64,000 bases of DNA, from positions 2,480,001-2,544,000 of the forward strand of contig NZ_CP083646.1 in the NCBI RefSeq assembly GCF_020099275.1. The letters run 5' to 3'. Made by a program: the position numbers and the translations under genes. The notes beneath the pieces are model-generated. The model worked only from the letters and a program-made list of their open reading frames with translations, did not search any database and had not been told where the DNA came from. Within the stretch, counting starts at the first letter, position 1; every line of letters starts with the position of its first letter. Shown piece by piece: positions 19,202-29,311 of the stretch. This stretch comes from Corynebacterium falsenii. GTDB lineage: Bacteria > Actinomycetota > Actinomycetes > Mycobacteriales > Mycobacteriaceae.

Positions 19202-20925
19202 CCCTCATCCTTCCCGCTCGTGGGGTTGCCTTCATCGTCGACGCCACCAGCCTCCTCAGCCTCGGTTCCATCATCGATGGTCAGGGGCAGCGGGGATCCA
19301 GAGATCTCGTGCCCGGCCACGAGCGGCAGCGTGAGGCGGAAGCAGGCTCCCTTTCCGGGTTCGCCGGTGGCCTCAAGGTCACCGCCGTGGAGGATCGCGT
19401 CCTCCTTGGCGATGGCGAGCCCCAGTCCGGTGCCGCCGGTGCGGCGCTCACGGGACGGGTCGGAGCGCCAGAACCGGTTGAACACCATGTCGGATTCGCC
19501 GGGTTTGAGGCCCACACCATGGTCGACGACCGTGATGGCCACCGCGTCCCCTTCGACCTTGAGGGTGACGTTGATCGGCTTGCCTTCGGAGTGGTCCACC
19601 GCGTTGGCGAGGAGGTTGCGCAGGATGCGCTCCACGCGGCGCGAGTCGATCTCCACCGGCACGGGCTCGTCCGGCATGTCGATGTCGAAGGTTGTGCCGA
19701 CTTCGTCGGCGATGGCGCGGACCTGTTCCAGGCTGGAGCGGACCGCCCCTCGGATGTCCACGCGCTCCGCCGAGAGGTTCGCGACTCCGGCGTCGTGACG
19801 AGAAATCTCGAGCAGATCGCCGAGTAGGGTTTCGAACCGATCGAGTTCCCTGTTCATGAGCTCGCTGGCGCGGCGGGTCATGGGGTCGAGGTTGTCGGCG
19901 TTGTCGTGAATGAGGTCCGCGGCCATGCGCACCGTGGTCAGCGGTGTGCGCAGCTCGTGCGAGACGTCCGAGGTGAATTGGCGCTGTAGTGAACCGAATT
20001 CCTCGAGGTTGCGGATCTGGGTGGACAGCTTCTCGGCCATGTCGTTGAAGCTGATGGCGAGCGTGGCGACTTCGTCGCGTCCGTCGACGACCATGCGCTC
20101 GCGCAGGTGGCCGTCCGCAAACCGCTTGGCGGTGCGGCTGGCCGTGCGGACCGGAACGGTGAGCTGTTGGGAGAACACCCACGCGATGACCACGAGGAGC
20201 ACGAGCAGCACGATGCCGCCGGCCAGCAGCAGGCCGCGCATGAGCGAGAGCGTGGCCTCCTCCGAGTTCAGGGGCATGATGAGGTAGAGCTCCAGCCCGG
20301 GGATGTCCGCGGCGACGGGGGTTCCGATGACGAGCGCCTTGTAGCGGCCCTGGTCGTTGGTGAAGGTGGAGTATTGGTAAGCCACCTTGCCCTGCTGCAC
20401 GAAACGGCGCAGCTCGTCGGGGATGTGTGCGTTGCTGGGCACGACGGTCTCGGTGGAGTTGGCGTCCGAGGCGATGAGCACCGGGTCGTACACGGTGGCG
20501 TTGGAGTTCTCCACTCCACCGCTGCGGTCGACGAGCACCGCCCGGGCGGAGGTGAGCCGCACATTGATCGGGTTGGACGAGTCGGTCGCGTTGATCTGTT
20601 CCTCCACCGCGATGCGGGCGCGGTCGATCTCCTCGGTGGCGGTGGTGTACTTAGAGTTCAGTAACTGCTGGCCGAGGAAGCTGATGAGCACGAAGCCCAG
20701 CAGCAGAATGACGATGGAGCTGGACAGCAGCACGCTGCCGATGACGCGCATCTGGATCGACGTGCTCCAGCGCCACATGATGGAGTTTCCGATGCGCCGG
20801 AGGGTATCCATCGGGCGCCGGAACAAGTCCTGGGCAAGGGACTTGATCGTCCATCCTTCTTGGAGTGTCGCCCCCACCGGTGCGACGGCCTCGTCCTGCC
20901 CGGAACGAGCCTTCTCAGAATCCAC
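19198..20925 (-). CDS. mtrB: Sensor histidine kinase MtrB
   Basis: A 575-residue membrane kinase. Two membrane helices (about residues 60-85, VIGSVLLSSSIVILLLGFVL, and ~235-255, GGIVLLVLLVVIAWVF) flank an extracellular sensor. HAMP, HisKA with phospho-acceptor His in DVSHELRTPLTTVR, and HATPase with the N box, G1 DHGVGL and G2 GTGLGLAIAKE follow. MtrB works with MtrA in osmoregulation and cell-wall homeostasis. It is 18 bp downstream of mtrA and overlaps lpqB. Confidence 0.96.
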   Translation of the reverse strand: MDSEKARSGQDEAVAPVGATLQEGWTIKSLAQDLFRRPMDTLRRIGNSIMWRWSTSIQMRVIGSVLLSSSIVILLLGFVLISFLGQQLLNSKYTTATEEIDRARIAVEEQINATDSSNPINVRLTSARAVLVDRSGGVENSNATVYDPVLIASDANSTETVVPSNAHIPDELRRFVQQGKVAYQYSTFTNDQGRYKALVIGTPVAADIPGLELYLIMPLNSEEATLSLMRGLLLAGGIVLLVLLVVIAWVFSQQLTVPVRTASRTAKRFADGHLRERMVVDGRDEVATLAISFNDMAEKLSTQIRNLEEFGSLQRQFTSDVSHELRTPLTTVRMAADLIHDNADNLDPMTRRASELMNRELDRFETLLGDLLEISRHDAGVANLSAERVDIRGAVRSSLEQVRAIADEVGTTFDIDMPDEPVPVEIDSRRVERILRNLLANAVDHSEGKPINVTLKVEGDAVAITVVDHGVGLKPGESDMVFNRFWRSDPSRERRTGGTGLGLAIAKEDAILHGGDLEATGEPGKGACFRLTLPLVAGHEISGSPLPLTIDDGTEAEEAGGVDDEGNPTSGKDEG

Positions 20926-20943
20926 GGTTGATTATTCCCCTGA

Positions 20944-21618
20944 CTACTCCCCCGTCTTGTAGCCGATGCCACGGACGGTGAGGATGATCTGAGGGTCGTC
21001 GGGATCGTGCTCGATCTTCGCGCGCAGCCGCTGCACGTGAACGTTGACCAGGCGGGTGTCGTTGGACTTGCGGTAGCCCCACACCTGCTCCAGCAGCTCC
21101 TCGCGGGAGAAGACCTGTCGGGGGCGGGAGGCCAGGGTGACGAGCAGCTCGAACTCGATGGGGGTCAGCGAGATTTCCTTGCCGTCACGCAGCACCTGGT
21201 GGCCGGGAACGTCGATCTTCAGATCGGCAATGTCGATGTTCTCTGGGCGCTCCTCCGGGCTCCGGCGCAGGCGGGCACGAACTCGGGCCACGAGCTCCTT
21301 CGGCTTGAAGGGCTTGTGCACGTAGTCATCGGCGCCGGATTCGAGGCCGAGCACCACGTCCACGGTGTCCGTGCGGGCGGTGAGCATGACGATCGGCACG
21401 GTGGATTCTTCGCGGATCGCCTTGCACACGTCGATGCCGTTCATGCTCGGCAACATGAGGTCGAGCAGGATGAGGTCGGGATTGTGTTCCCGGGCAGCCA
21501 CCACAGCCTCCTGGCCGTCGCCGACTACCACGGTGTCGAAGCCCTCGCCCTGCAGGACGATGGTGAGCATTTCGGAGATTGCGGGGTCATCATCGACCAC
21601 CAGGATTTTCGCTGCCAT
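20944..21618 (-). CDS. mtrA: Response regulator MtrA (OmpR/PhoB type)
   Basis: A 224-residue regulator. The receiver domain has an acidic pocket DDD 9-11, phospho-acceptor D53 (LILLDLMLP) and conserved Thr and Lys (MLTARTD, HKPFKPKEL). The winged-helix DNA-binding domain ends with QVFSREELLEQVWGY and VRGIGYKTGE. MtrA controls cell-envelope and division genes. It follows tmk by only 5 bp, so it is transcribed with sahH-tmk and possibly from internal promoters. Confidence 0.97.
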   Translation of the reverse strand: MAAKILVVDDDPAISEMLTIVLQGEGFDTVVVGDGQEAVVAAREHNPDLILLDLMLPSMNGIDVCKAIREESTVPIVMLTARTDTVDVVLGLESGADDYVHKPFKPKELVARVRARLRRSPEERPENIDIADLKIDVPGHQVLRDGKEISLTPIEFELLVTLASRPRQVFSREELLEQVWGYRKSNDTRLVNVHVQRLRAKIEHDPDDPQIILTVRGIGYKTGE

Positions 21619-21623
21619 GGTTC

Positions 21624-22273
21624 TTATCGTCTCATATCGGTGATCAAGTTTGCGATAGCCTCCGCGCGGGCGGAGACATTGTCATCGGTCGAGTCCACGA
21701 CCTCCCAAGGGCTGTACCACTGCGCGTGCGCCAACTGGCGGTACGCCTCCACGGTGCGCTGCTGAAGCCCATTGTCGGTCTCGTAGGCATCGCGCGCGCG
21801 GGACGCATCCTCGGCCTCGCGCTGCTCGGCCCGCTCGGCCGCGACGTCCGCAGCAACGTCCACGAGGATGTGGAGATCCGGAACCGGGATACCCAGCGAG
21901 TCGAACTCAAGGTCGGCGACCCACTGAATAACCTGCTCGCTCGTGTCCGGCTCGCGCGCCGCGGAGTAGGCGGCGTTGGACGCGGTGAAGCGGTCAAGCA
22001 GCACCACGTAACCGTCGTCCGAGAGCTCTTGGAGCTGCTCGCCCACCTCCGCGCGATCGAGCGCGAACAGGGTGGCCATGCCGTAGGTCGAATCGATGAG
22101 ATCGCCCATATTGCGATGCAGCGCCGCGCTGGCGAGCTGGGCGTGCACGGATTCCTCGTAGCGTGGGAATCCCGCCCGCGCCACGGCCACCTCGCGGGCG
22201 ATCAGTTCCTGCTCCACGGCGCTGACCAGCGTGTTCTTGCCCGCCCCGTCTACTCCTTCGAATGCGATAATCA

Positions 22274-22274
<1 letters not shown>
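21624..22274 (-). CDS. tmk: dTMP kinase
   Basis: A 216-residue kinase making dTDP from dTMP. The P-loop is EGVDGAGKNT (residues 5-14), where Asn replaces the usual Ser/Thr, as is common in actinobacterial Tmk. The DR(Y/F) motif appears as LLDRFTASNAAYSAAR and the lid region is RAEQREAED. Its start overlaps the sahH stop by 1 bp. Same order as Rv3247c-Rv3248c. Confidence 0.94.
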
Positions 22275-23761
<1,487 letters not shown>

Positions 23762-23828
23762 GGGGATCTTAAGTCTCCTTAGTCGTAAGCGGTTGTCAAT
23801 AGTCTAACCGCTCGACCGGACAGTCACC

Positions 23829-24199
23829 CTAGCTGAGGGCCTCCACGCACGTCTCCAGTCCCTCCGGAGCATCGCTGCCGCCGCGTTCCAGCTCGCGGTC
23901 GAGTAGCTGCAAGGACAGCTCCTGCAGCTTCGGCTCCAGCGAGCCGATGTAGCGCCGAATGAACTCGTGCTCATCCGCAGTGTTGGCGGAGCTGAACGGC
24001 GCCCCGGCCCAAATCGCCGCCACCGTAGCCGCGCACAACCCCACCCGATAATCGGAGCTTCCCTGATCGGCGTGCAACAGGGCGATGTTGATCGCGCTTC
24101 CAGGGCCTCTTCGATTTCGCGGTGGTCAAGGTCGATCAATTCGTCGAGGAATTCTTGATTGTCCTCGTCGTTGAAAATCTTTTCGTCCCACGTGCTCAC
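23829..24199 (-). pseudogene. DUF4259 domain protein broken by a 1-base frameshift
   Basis: Starts GTG 24199 behind AAGGAG and reads MSTWDEKIFNDEDNQEFLDE...REIEEALE, then loses frame. The next frame resumes INIALLHADQGSSDYRVGL and continues to TAG at 23829. A single base is missing between 24096 and 24097: restoring it gives EALEDAINIALLHADQ, a smooth DUF4259-like join. The whole product would be about 123 residues, acidic and cytosolic, function unknown. Both halves are otherwise clean, so the lesion is recent or a sequencing error. Confidence 0.8.
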
Positions 24200-24315
24200 G
24201 GTCTTCTCCTTTTCGCCCGCAGCAGTTGTGTCGTACTTCCTCACTTCGACTGTATCCCCACGTGACGCCCTACGTACGTGTGGGACACCCCATAGCGCGT
24301 GGGCTAGCTAAGAGA

Positions 24316-24362
24316 GTAACGAACTGTTATAGTACAGCCAGATATGTAACTGAATTGTTATA
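24316..24362. repeat. Direct repeat of a GTAAC-N5/6-GTTATA dyad
   Basis: GTAACGAACTGTTATA (24316-24331) and GTAACTGAATTGTTATA (24346-24362) repeat with a 30-bp period. Each contains an inverted TAAC...GTTA pair. They lie ~120 bp upstream of the secreted Thr/Pro-rich protein gene at 24479, in a locally AT-rich stretch of a 279-bp spacer. The GTAAC core resembles reported MtrA half-sites (from memory), so MtrA is a candidate binder. Confidence 0.5.
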
Positions 24363-24478
24363 TTTGGTTCGATAAGGCCGCGGTCACCACATCCGGCTTT
24401 CACCTCAACTCGTATGGACGCGGGGGACACCGTCACCACGGGTTCACCACACAACACTGCCAGGCAGGAGGCAACGCC

Positions 24479-25147
24479 ATGAGCGACCAAGGGCACGCCA
24501 AGCGGTTCGTCGTTGGATTTGCCGTCATCGGACTCATCCTCGCGGGCATCATCGGCGTGTGGACGTGGCAAGCCACCAGCAAAGGTTCGGCGTCCAGCAG
24601 CAACGTGTCCGTCACGGACGACGATCTCGCCGAGTCCTCACCGACCACCAGCTCCGCCAAGGACACCCCCTCCACGTCACCCTCCCGCCAGCCGAGCGTT
24701 TCCCGCACCCGTCCGACCGACGAGTCCACCAAGAACAACGTGGCACCCTTGGGTGCCGATCCCTACTTGCCCCCGAACTCGTGGGGCGGAACGGAAACCG
24801 GGCTGGCTCAGCCCACCGCCACCCTCGTGGCCGATGCCATCGACCCGAACGGCACCGACACGACCGGGCCGACCGGTCAGACCGGGCCGACCACGGCGAA
24901 GCCCACCTCCCCCAACTTCATCCCGCCTCTCCCCACTCAGGTGCCCACCCAGGTACCAGCTCTCCCCGAGAACGTCCCGAATCCTGGACACAACTTGGGC
25001 GGAATGGGCTCCAGCGATCAGTCCGCGCAGACCACTACGGCCGCTGATCACCCCCTGCTGGACATCATCCCCCCACGCTGGCGAGCCGAGGCTCAGCAGG
25101 CTCCGACGGACACCACCACCGACGCGCCTAACCAACCCGCGCGATAA
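24479..25147 (+). CDS. Membrane-anchored or secreted Thr/Pro/Ser-rich protein
   Basis: A 222-residue protein with one N-terminal hydrophobic helix (residues ~10-30, FVVGFAVIGLILAGIIGVW). The remainder is low-complexity and rich in Thr, Ser, Pro and Asn (SSPTTSSAKDTPSTSPS, TDTTGPTGQTGPTTAKPT, PTQVPTQVP). It looks like an extracytoplasmic, possibly O-mannosylated stalk. CAGGAGGC precedes the ATG. Its last 20 bp overlap the convergent manA. No family is recognised. Confidence 0.75.
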   Translation: MSDQGHAKRFVVGFAVIGLILAGIIGVWTWQATSKGSASSSNVSVTDDDLAESSPTTSSAKDTPSTSPSRQPSVSRTRPTDESTKNNVAPLGADPYLPPNSWGGTETGLAQPTATLVADAIDPNGTDTTGPTGQTGPTTAKPTSPNFIPPLPTQVPTQVPALPENVPNPGHNLGGMGSSDQSAQTTTAADHPLLDIIPPRWRAEAQQAPTDTTTDAPNQPAR

Positions 25148-26312
25148 AGGCCACGCCCCCGGTACGCACCGTCGCCGAGGCTTCGGCAGCGGCCACCCAC
25201 ACAGCCTCAGTGGCGTGCAGGGTGGCCTTTTCTCCATCCTGTGCCACCTCGGTGTCTCCGGACACGCCGAGGATGATCGCCGGCCCGGCCACCTGGGATT
25301 CGGTCACGGTCTCCGAGCTGAGCTTCTGCAGCTGAAACTCGTCAGCCGCCGTTCGGTATACGCCCTGCTCATCAGGCTCAAACGTGGGATCCTCCAGCGG
25401 CGCACACCGCACGATGCGCATGAGCTCCGGCACGTCCATGTGCTTGGTCGTCAGCCCGCCGCGCAGCACGTTATCCGAGTTCGCCATCACCTCGACACCC
25501 ACGCCCTTGACGTAGGCGTGGAGCTGACCGGCATCGAGGAACATCGCCTCGCCCGGCTCCAGCACCACGTAGTTGAGCAGCAGCGCGCACAGCAGGCCAC
25601 TGTCGCCGGGGTGCTGATCCGCGAGTTCACAGATCATCGCAGCGACGTCATCCATCCATTGCTCCCCCAGCGATGCACCCGCGCGGACTGCGGCGCAGCG
25701 CCGCGTGAGGGCGTCGAGCAACGGCCCCAGCACCGAGGAGGGCAACGTGATGAGCGTGGTGAGCAGCGATCGGAGGTCGCCACTATCGTCGCCGCTGCCG
25801 AGCAGGCCCAGGTACGGGCGTAACTCCGGCACGTCGAGGGCGGTGCACAGCGCCTGTGTCTGCGCCACCGGTCGTAGCCCGGCCAGCGCCTCGAACGGGG
25901 TGAGGGCCACGAGGAGTTCGGGTTTGTGGTTGTCGTCGCGATAATTGCGCTCGAACGCGTCCACGGGGATCCCCGCGGCGTTCTCGCGCGCGAAACCCTC
26001 CTCTGCCTGCAGCTTCGTGGGGTGCACCTGGATGCTCAGGGGCTGGGCCGCGGCCAGCAGTTTGAGTAGGAAGGGCAAGCGCCCCTCAGCCTGTCCGACC
26101 TGCGCCTCAGGATCGGCATCGATGAGGTCTTCGAGCGTATCGACGCCACCAGCCTCCCCCGCTGACACCAACGCACTGGGGCTACCAGGATGCGCGCCGA
26201 ACCACATTTCGGCTTCCGGATGCTCGGAGGGAGCCTCGAGACCGCGCATCTGCGCTAGAGCAGTGCGGGATCCCCAAGCGTAGTTGCGGATGCTACCTGC
26301 GATGGGTTGCAC
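25128..26312 (-). CDS. manA: Mannose-6-phosphate isomerase, class I
   Basis: A 394-residue zinc enzyme interconverting fructose-6-P and mannose-6-P. It has the type I PMI core: GSRTALAQMRG at the N-terminus, zinc-ligand segments QVHPTKLQAEEGF and HKPELLVALTPFEAL, and the catalytic-region DAGQLHAYVKGVGVEVMANSDN. It feeds GDP-mannose for lipomannan and protein mannosylation together with the adjacent phosphomannomutase (21 bp upstream) and manC at 35 kb. Confidence 0.95.
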   Translation of the reverse strand: MQPIAGSIRNYAWGSRTALAQMRGLEAPSEHPEAEMWFGAHPGSPSALVSAGEAGGVDTLEDLIDADPEAQVGQAEGRLPFLLKLLAAAQPLSIQVHPTKLQAEEGFARENAAGIPVDAFERNYRDDNHKPELLVALTPFEALAGLRPVAQTQALCTALDVPELRPYLGLLGSGDDSGDLRSLLTTLITLPSSVLGPLLDALTRRCAAVRAGASLGEQWMDDVAAMICELADQHPGDSGLLCALLLNYVVLEPGEAMFLDAGQLHAYVKGVGVEVMANSDNVLRGGLTTKHMDVPELMRIVRCAPLEDPTFEPDEQGVYRTAADEFQLQKLSSETVTESQVAGPAIILGVSGDTEVAQDGEKATLHATEAVWVAAAEASATVRTGGVAFIARVG

Positions 26313-26333
26313 AACAATCGCCGTCCTTCCCGG

Positions 26334-27710
26334 TTACGCCCGGATGATGGCCAGCGCCTCATCCACGATCGCTTGCACCTCGTCGGCTGTCTTGGCCTCC
26401 ACGTTGAGACGCAGCAGGGGCTCGGTGTTGGAGGCGCGCACGTTGAGCCACGCCCCGTCGGTGAGCTCGATGGTCACGCCGTCGAGGCGGTCGACGGACG
26501 CGGTGCGGTCGGCGAAGTGCTCCACCACGGCCTCGGTGCGGCCGGCCTGGTCGGCAACCTCGGAGTTGATCTCGCCGGAGGCCTGGTAGAGCTCGTACTT
26601 CTTCTTCAGCTCGCTGAGCGGCTGGTCCTGGCTGCCCAGGGTGTTGAGGACGTGGAGGGCGGCCAGCATGCCGGAATCCGCATTAAAAAAATCAGCGAAG
26701 TAGTAGTGCGCGGAGTGCTCGCCGCCGAACGTGGCGTGGTGCTCGGCCATCTGAGCCTTGATGAAGGAGTGGCCCACGCGGGTGCGCACCGGGGTGCCGC
26801 CGAGCTTGGTTACGAGCTCAGGCACGGACTTCGACGTGATGAGGTTGTGGATGATCGTGGCGCCGGGGTTGGTGGTGAGGTACTGCTCGGCGATCATGGC
26901 GCAGATCGTCGAGGGAGAGACGGCCTCGCCCTTCTCATCGACGATGAAGCAGCGGTCGGCGTCTCCGTCAAAGGCGATGCCCAGATCCGCGCCCTTGTCC
27001 ACGGTGAACTTTTGCAGGTCCACGAGGTTTTTCGGGTCCAGCGGGTTGGCTTCGTGGTTGGGGAAGTTTCCGTCGAGTTCGAAGTAGAGCGGGTGAACCG
27101 TCAGCGGGGCCTTCTCGAACACCGCGGGGACGGTGAGCCCGCCCATGCCATTGCCTGCATCCACGGCCACGGACAGGGGGCGAATGTCGAGCGGGACCAG
27201 CGAGTTGAGGTAGTCCGCGTAGTCCTGCAGCACATCCTTGTCGGTGTTGGTGCCAGGCTCGCCGTCGTAGTCCGGCACGCCGGTGACGAGTTCCTCGGAG
27301 ATGCGGTTAAGCCCGGTTTCCTGGCCCACGGGGCGCGCTCCGGCGCGGCACATCTTGATGCCGTTGTATTTCGCCGGGTTGTGGGAGGCGGTGAACATGG
27401 CTCCGGGGCAGTCCAGGGCGCCGGAGGCGTAGTACAGCTCGTCGGTGCTGGTCAGGCCGAGGCGGATAGTGTCCAAGCCCTGACTGTTGACGCCCTCGAT
27501 GAAGGCTGCGGCCAGTGTCGGGGAGCTATCGCGCATGTCGTGGCCCACCACGACCTTCTCGGCGCATTCCTCACGCATGAGGCGGCCGAAGCTGGCTCCG
27601 ACGTCGCGGACGAAGTCGGGGCTGATCTGCCCAGGCTCCTCACCAACGACTCCACGAACGTCATAGGCCTTGATCGCCGCGGCTACGTCTTCGCTGGCAT
27701 ACGTTGGCAT
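26334..27710 (-). CDS. manB: Phosphomannomutase/phosphoglucomutase
   Basis: A 458-residue alpha-D-phosphohexomutase. The active-site phosphoserine loop is TASHNPAKYNGIK, the metal loop is DGDADRCF, the sugar-binding loop GGEHSAHYYF, and the phosphate-binding loop near the C-terminus RASNTEPLLRLNVEA. It converts mannose-6-P to mannose-1-P. It is directly upstream of manA on the minus strand, so the two form an operon. In mycobacteria the equivalent is Rv3257c. Confidence 0.95.
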   Translation of the reverse strand: MPTYASEDVAAAIKAYDVRGVVGEEPGQISPDFVRDVGASFGRLMREECAEKVVVGHDMRDSSPTLAAAFIEGVNSQGLDTIRLGLTSTDELYYASGALDCPGAMFTASHNPAKYNGIKMCRAGARPVGQETGLNRISEELVTGVPDYDGEPGTNTDKDVLQDYADYLNSLVPLDIRPLSVAVDAGNGMGGLTVPAVFEKAPLTVHPLYFELDGNFPNHEANPLDPKNLVDLQKFTVDKGADLGIAFDGDADRCFIVDEKGEAVSPSTICAMIAEQYLTTNPGATIIHNLITSKSVPELVTKLGGTPVRTRVGHSFIKAQMAEHHATFGGEHSAHYYFADFFNADSGMLAALHVLNTLGSQDQPLSELKKKYELYQASGEINSEVADQAGRTEAVVEHFADRTASVDRLDGVTIELTDGAWLNVRASNTEPLLRLNVEAKTADEVQAIVDEALAIIRA

Positions 27711-27750
27711 GTGTTTGGGAACTCCTTATTTTGGGTAATTTCTATAGATC

Positions 27751-28188
27751 TTAGTTGCCCGCGGGGCCGGTGTCTCTCACGGCGCGCAGATGCCGGCGGG
27801 GCCCTTTGGTGGGCAGGTTTCGGCGGGACGGGTGCCGCCCGGTCGGTGCCGGCACGTCCACCCTGCGCACGATGCGCGATGGCGTTGGTTCCGGTTCCAC
27901 CACCTCTGCCGCTTCTGCCGCCTCCTGCACCGCTTTTGCGAGTGCCATGAGGTCGTCATCGTCGGCATCGGCTGCATCCACCGTGTCGGGGTTGTCGTTG
28001 ACCTCGAGCGTCCATCCCACGGGCACCGTGGTGCGGCGTGCATGCTCGGCGCACAGGTCCCAGCGGTGGGGATCCGCGTGGATGTGCAGTGGCCCCACGG
28101 TCGCGATTTGCTGGGCGTAATCGTACGTCAGCGTGGCGACGGCGGGGTTATGGCACCCGGGCCGGGAACAGGGTCGGTGGAAAGTCAC
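27751..28188 (-). CDS. DUF3499 family protein
   Basis: A 145-residue protein whose N-terminus carries putative metal-binding Cys/His residues (CSRPGCHNPAVATL, then DLCAEHARRT). This pattern is typical of actinobacterial DUF3499 (Rv3258c). The C-terminal half is acidic then basic and poorly conserved. It lies upstream of manB on the minus strand and divergent from the metallopeptidase-family gene, the same arrangement as in M. tuberculosis. Function unknown. Confidence 0.85.
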   Translation of the reverse strand: MTFHRPCSRPGCHNPAVATLTYDYAQQIATVGPLHIHADPHRWDLCAEHARRTTVPVGWTLEVNDNPDTVDAADADDDDLMALAKAVQEAAEAAEVVEPEPTPSRIVRRVDVPAPTGRHPSRRNLPTKGPRRHLRAVRDTGPAGN

Positions 28189-28256
28189 GCGGAATACTTT
28201 ACTCGATGGTGCACCGTCGCGGGCCGGTATGTCGAAGCCGCGCGTGGCCTGGTTCG

Positions 28257-28274
28257 GGGGCTACACTTAGCCCC
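28257..28274 (+). repeat. Perfect hairpin abutting a start codon
   Basis: GGGGCTA (28257-28263), loop CACT, TAGCCCC (28268-28274): a perfect 7-bp stem ending one base before ATG 28276. It would hide the ribosome-binding region, which favours the downstream start ATG 28294 (AAGG at 28285-28288) or implies translational control. Confidence 0.5.
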
Positions 28275-28275
28275 T

Positions 28276-28740
28276 ATGGGATACAAGGCGCGCATGAGGC
28301 AAGATCCGCGTGGTCGCGGCCTGCGCGGGATTTTCCTCCCCGATGTGCCGCGGTATAAGACCCGCTCGCAGAAGTTCGATGACGCCGTGATCGAGGCCTT
28401 TGAACCGATCGCCGAGCGTTACGCGGATGAGCTCGCCGCCGTTGACGTGGCGGTGGATGTGGTGCCGCGAATGCGCCTGAACACAGGCTACCGGCAGTGG
28501 CCCGATGACGTGGTGGCTGCTGGCCAGGTTCCACTGGGTCGATTGGTGCCCGCTGGCGTCGACGCCGATGGTCTCCCAACCCGGCCGAGGATTATCATTT
28601 TTCGCCGACCGATCGAGTCCCGGGTGGATAACAGGTCGGAGTTGTCGGAGATGCTGACGTATATCCTCACGCGGCTCGTCGCGGTCTATCTCAACGTCAC
28701 ACCCGAGACCATAGATCCCACGTTCACGTGGGAGGAATGA
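28276..28740 (+). CDS. Metallopeptidase-family (zincin-fold) protein without HExxH
   Basis: A 154-residue (ATG 28276) or 148-residue (ATG 28294) protein of the Rv3259 family: RSQKFDDAVIEAFEPIAERYADEL, then the PLGRLVPAGVDADGLPTRPRII segment and PIESR. The helix that carries HExxH in related zincins reads ELSEMLTYILTRLVAVYLNV, with no His-Glu pair, so zinc protease activity is doubtful. It is divergent from DUF3499 and convergent with whiB2, ending directly against its stop. Start choice is uncertain because of a hairpin just upstream. Confidence 0.8.
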   Translation: MGYKARMRQDPRGRGLRGIFLPDVPRYKTRSQKFDDAVIEAFEPIAERYADELAAVDVAVDVVPRMRLNTGYRQWPDDVVAAGQVPLGRLVPAGVDADGLPTRPRIIIFRRPIESRVDNRSELSEMLTYILTRLVAVYLNVTPETIDPTFTWEE

Positions 28741-29106
28741 TTAGCCGAGTCGCTTCTTCAGGCGACGGCGCTCACGCTCGGAGAGTCCGCCCCAGATGCC
28801 GAAGCGCTCATCGTGCTCGAGCGCGAACTCGAGGCATTCATCACGCACCTGGCAGGCCTGGCAGATGCGCTTTGCCTCCCGGGTGGAGCCTCCCTTTTCT
28901 GGGAAGAATGCCTCGGGGTCGGTCTGCGCACAGAGGGCCTGCTCCTGCCAATCCTGCTCGACTGCGTCGAAGAGGAGATCGAAGTCTTGGGTCAGATCGA
29001 AGAGGTTCGTGCGACGTGCGTTGTTGTCCACATTTCCTTCCCGCGCCGGGGCAGCGGAACCGCGCGTAGACAGACCCTGGTACGCAGTATCAACTGACTC
29101 GTCCAC
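28741..29106 (-). CDS. whiB2: WhiB2-type Fe-S regulator (WhmD/WhcD-like)
   Basis: A 121-residue WhiB protein. A ~50-residue acidic N-terminal extension precedes the cluster-binding cysteines in ALCAQTD, RICQACQVRDEC, the GIWGGLSE turn and a basic tail RERRRLKKRLG. WhiB2 orthologs control septation and are essential in mycobacteria. GTG 29106 was chosen because AGGAGG stands 5 nt upstream. Position next to the Rv3259 homolog supports the WhiB2 name. A consensus promoter lies about 100 bp upstream. Confidence 0.92.
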   Translation of the reverse strand: MDESVDTAYQGLSTRGSAAPAREGNVDNNARRTNLFDLTQDFDLLFDAVEQDWQEQALCAQTDPEAFFPEKGGSTREAKRICQACQVRDECLEFALEHDERFGIWGGLSERERRRLKKRLG

Positions 29107-29213
29107 TGAGGCCTCCTTCGATTCGTTTCCGCAGAAATTGGATTGTGAGTGATGGTGTGTAGCGACGCGGCGGGTGCGGTGCTTGACCGTTCTCGTTTTT
29201 TCGCTATAGCAAG

Positions 29214-29242
29214 ATTACACACTGGTAATTACACCGCGTCAA
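29214..29242 (-). promoter_or_regulatory. Housekeeping-type promoter of whiB2
   Basis: On the minus strand TTGACG (-35, 29237-29242) is followed after 17 bp by TGTAAT (-10, 29214-29219). This gives a start near 29207 and a ~100-nt leader before whiB2. Spacing and hexamers fit a SigA promoter well. The rest of 29107-29311 holds no gene. Confidence 0.7.
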
Positions 29243-29311
29243 ACTTTGCGCAAATCCTTTGCGTCACACGAGTATCACTCAGTCACATGCGCCACGCGAG
29301 ACTGAACGTAT

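Noticed and set aside
23762..23828. Possible SAH riboswitch before sahH
   Set aside because: The leader is too short and shows no recognisable conserved SAH-aptamer pairing.
26307..27950. 547-codon open frame antisense to the phosphomannomutase gene
   Set aside because: It covers a clearly conserved mutase on the other strand and shows no domain.
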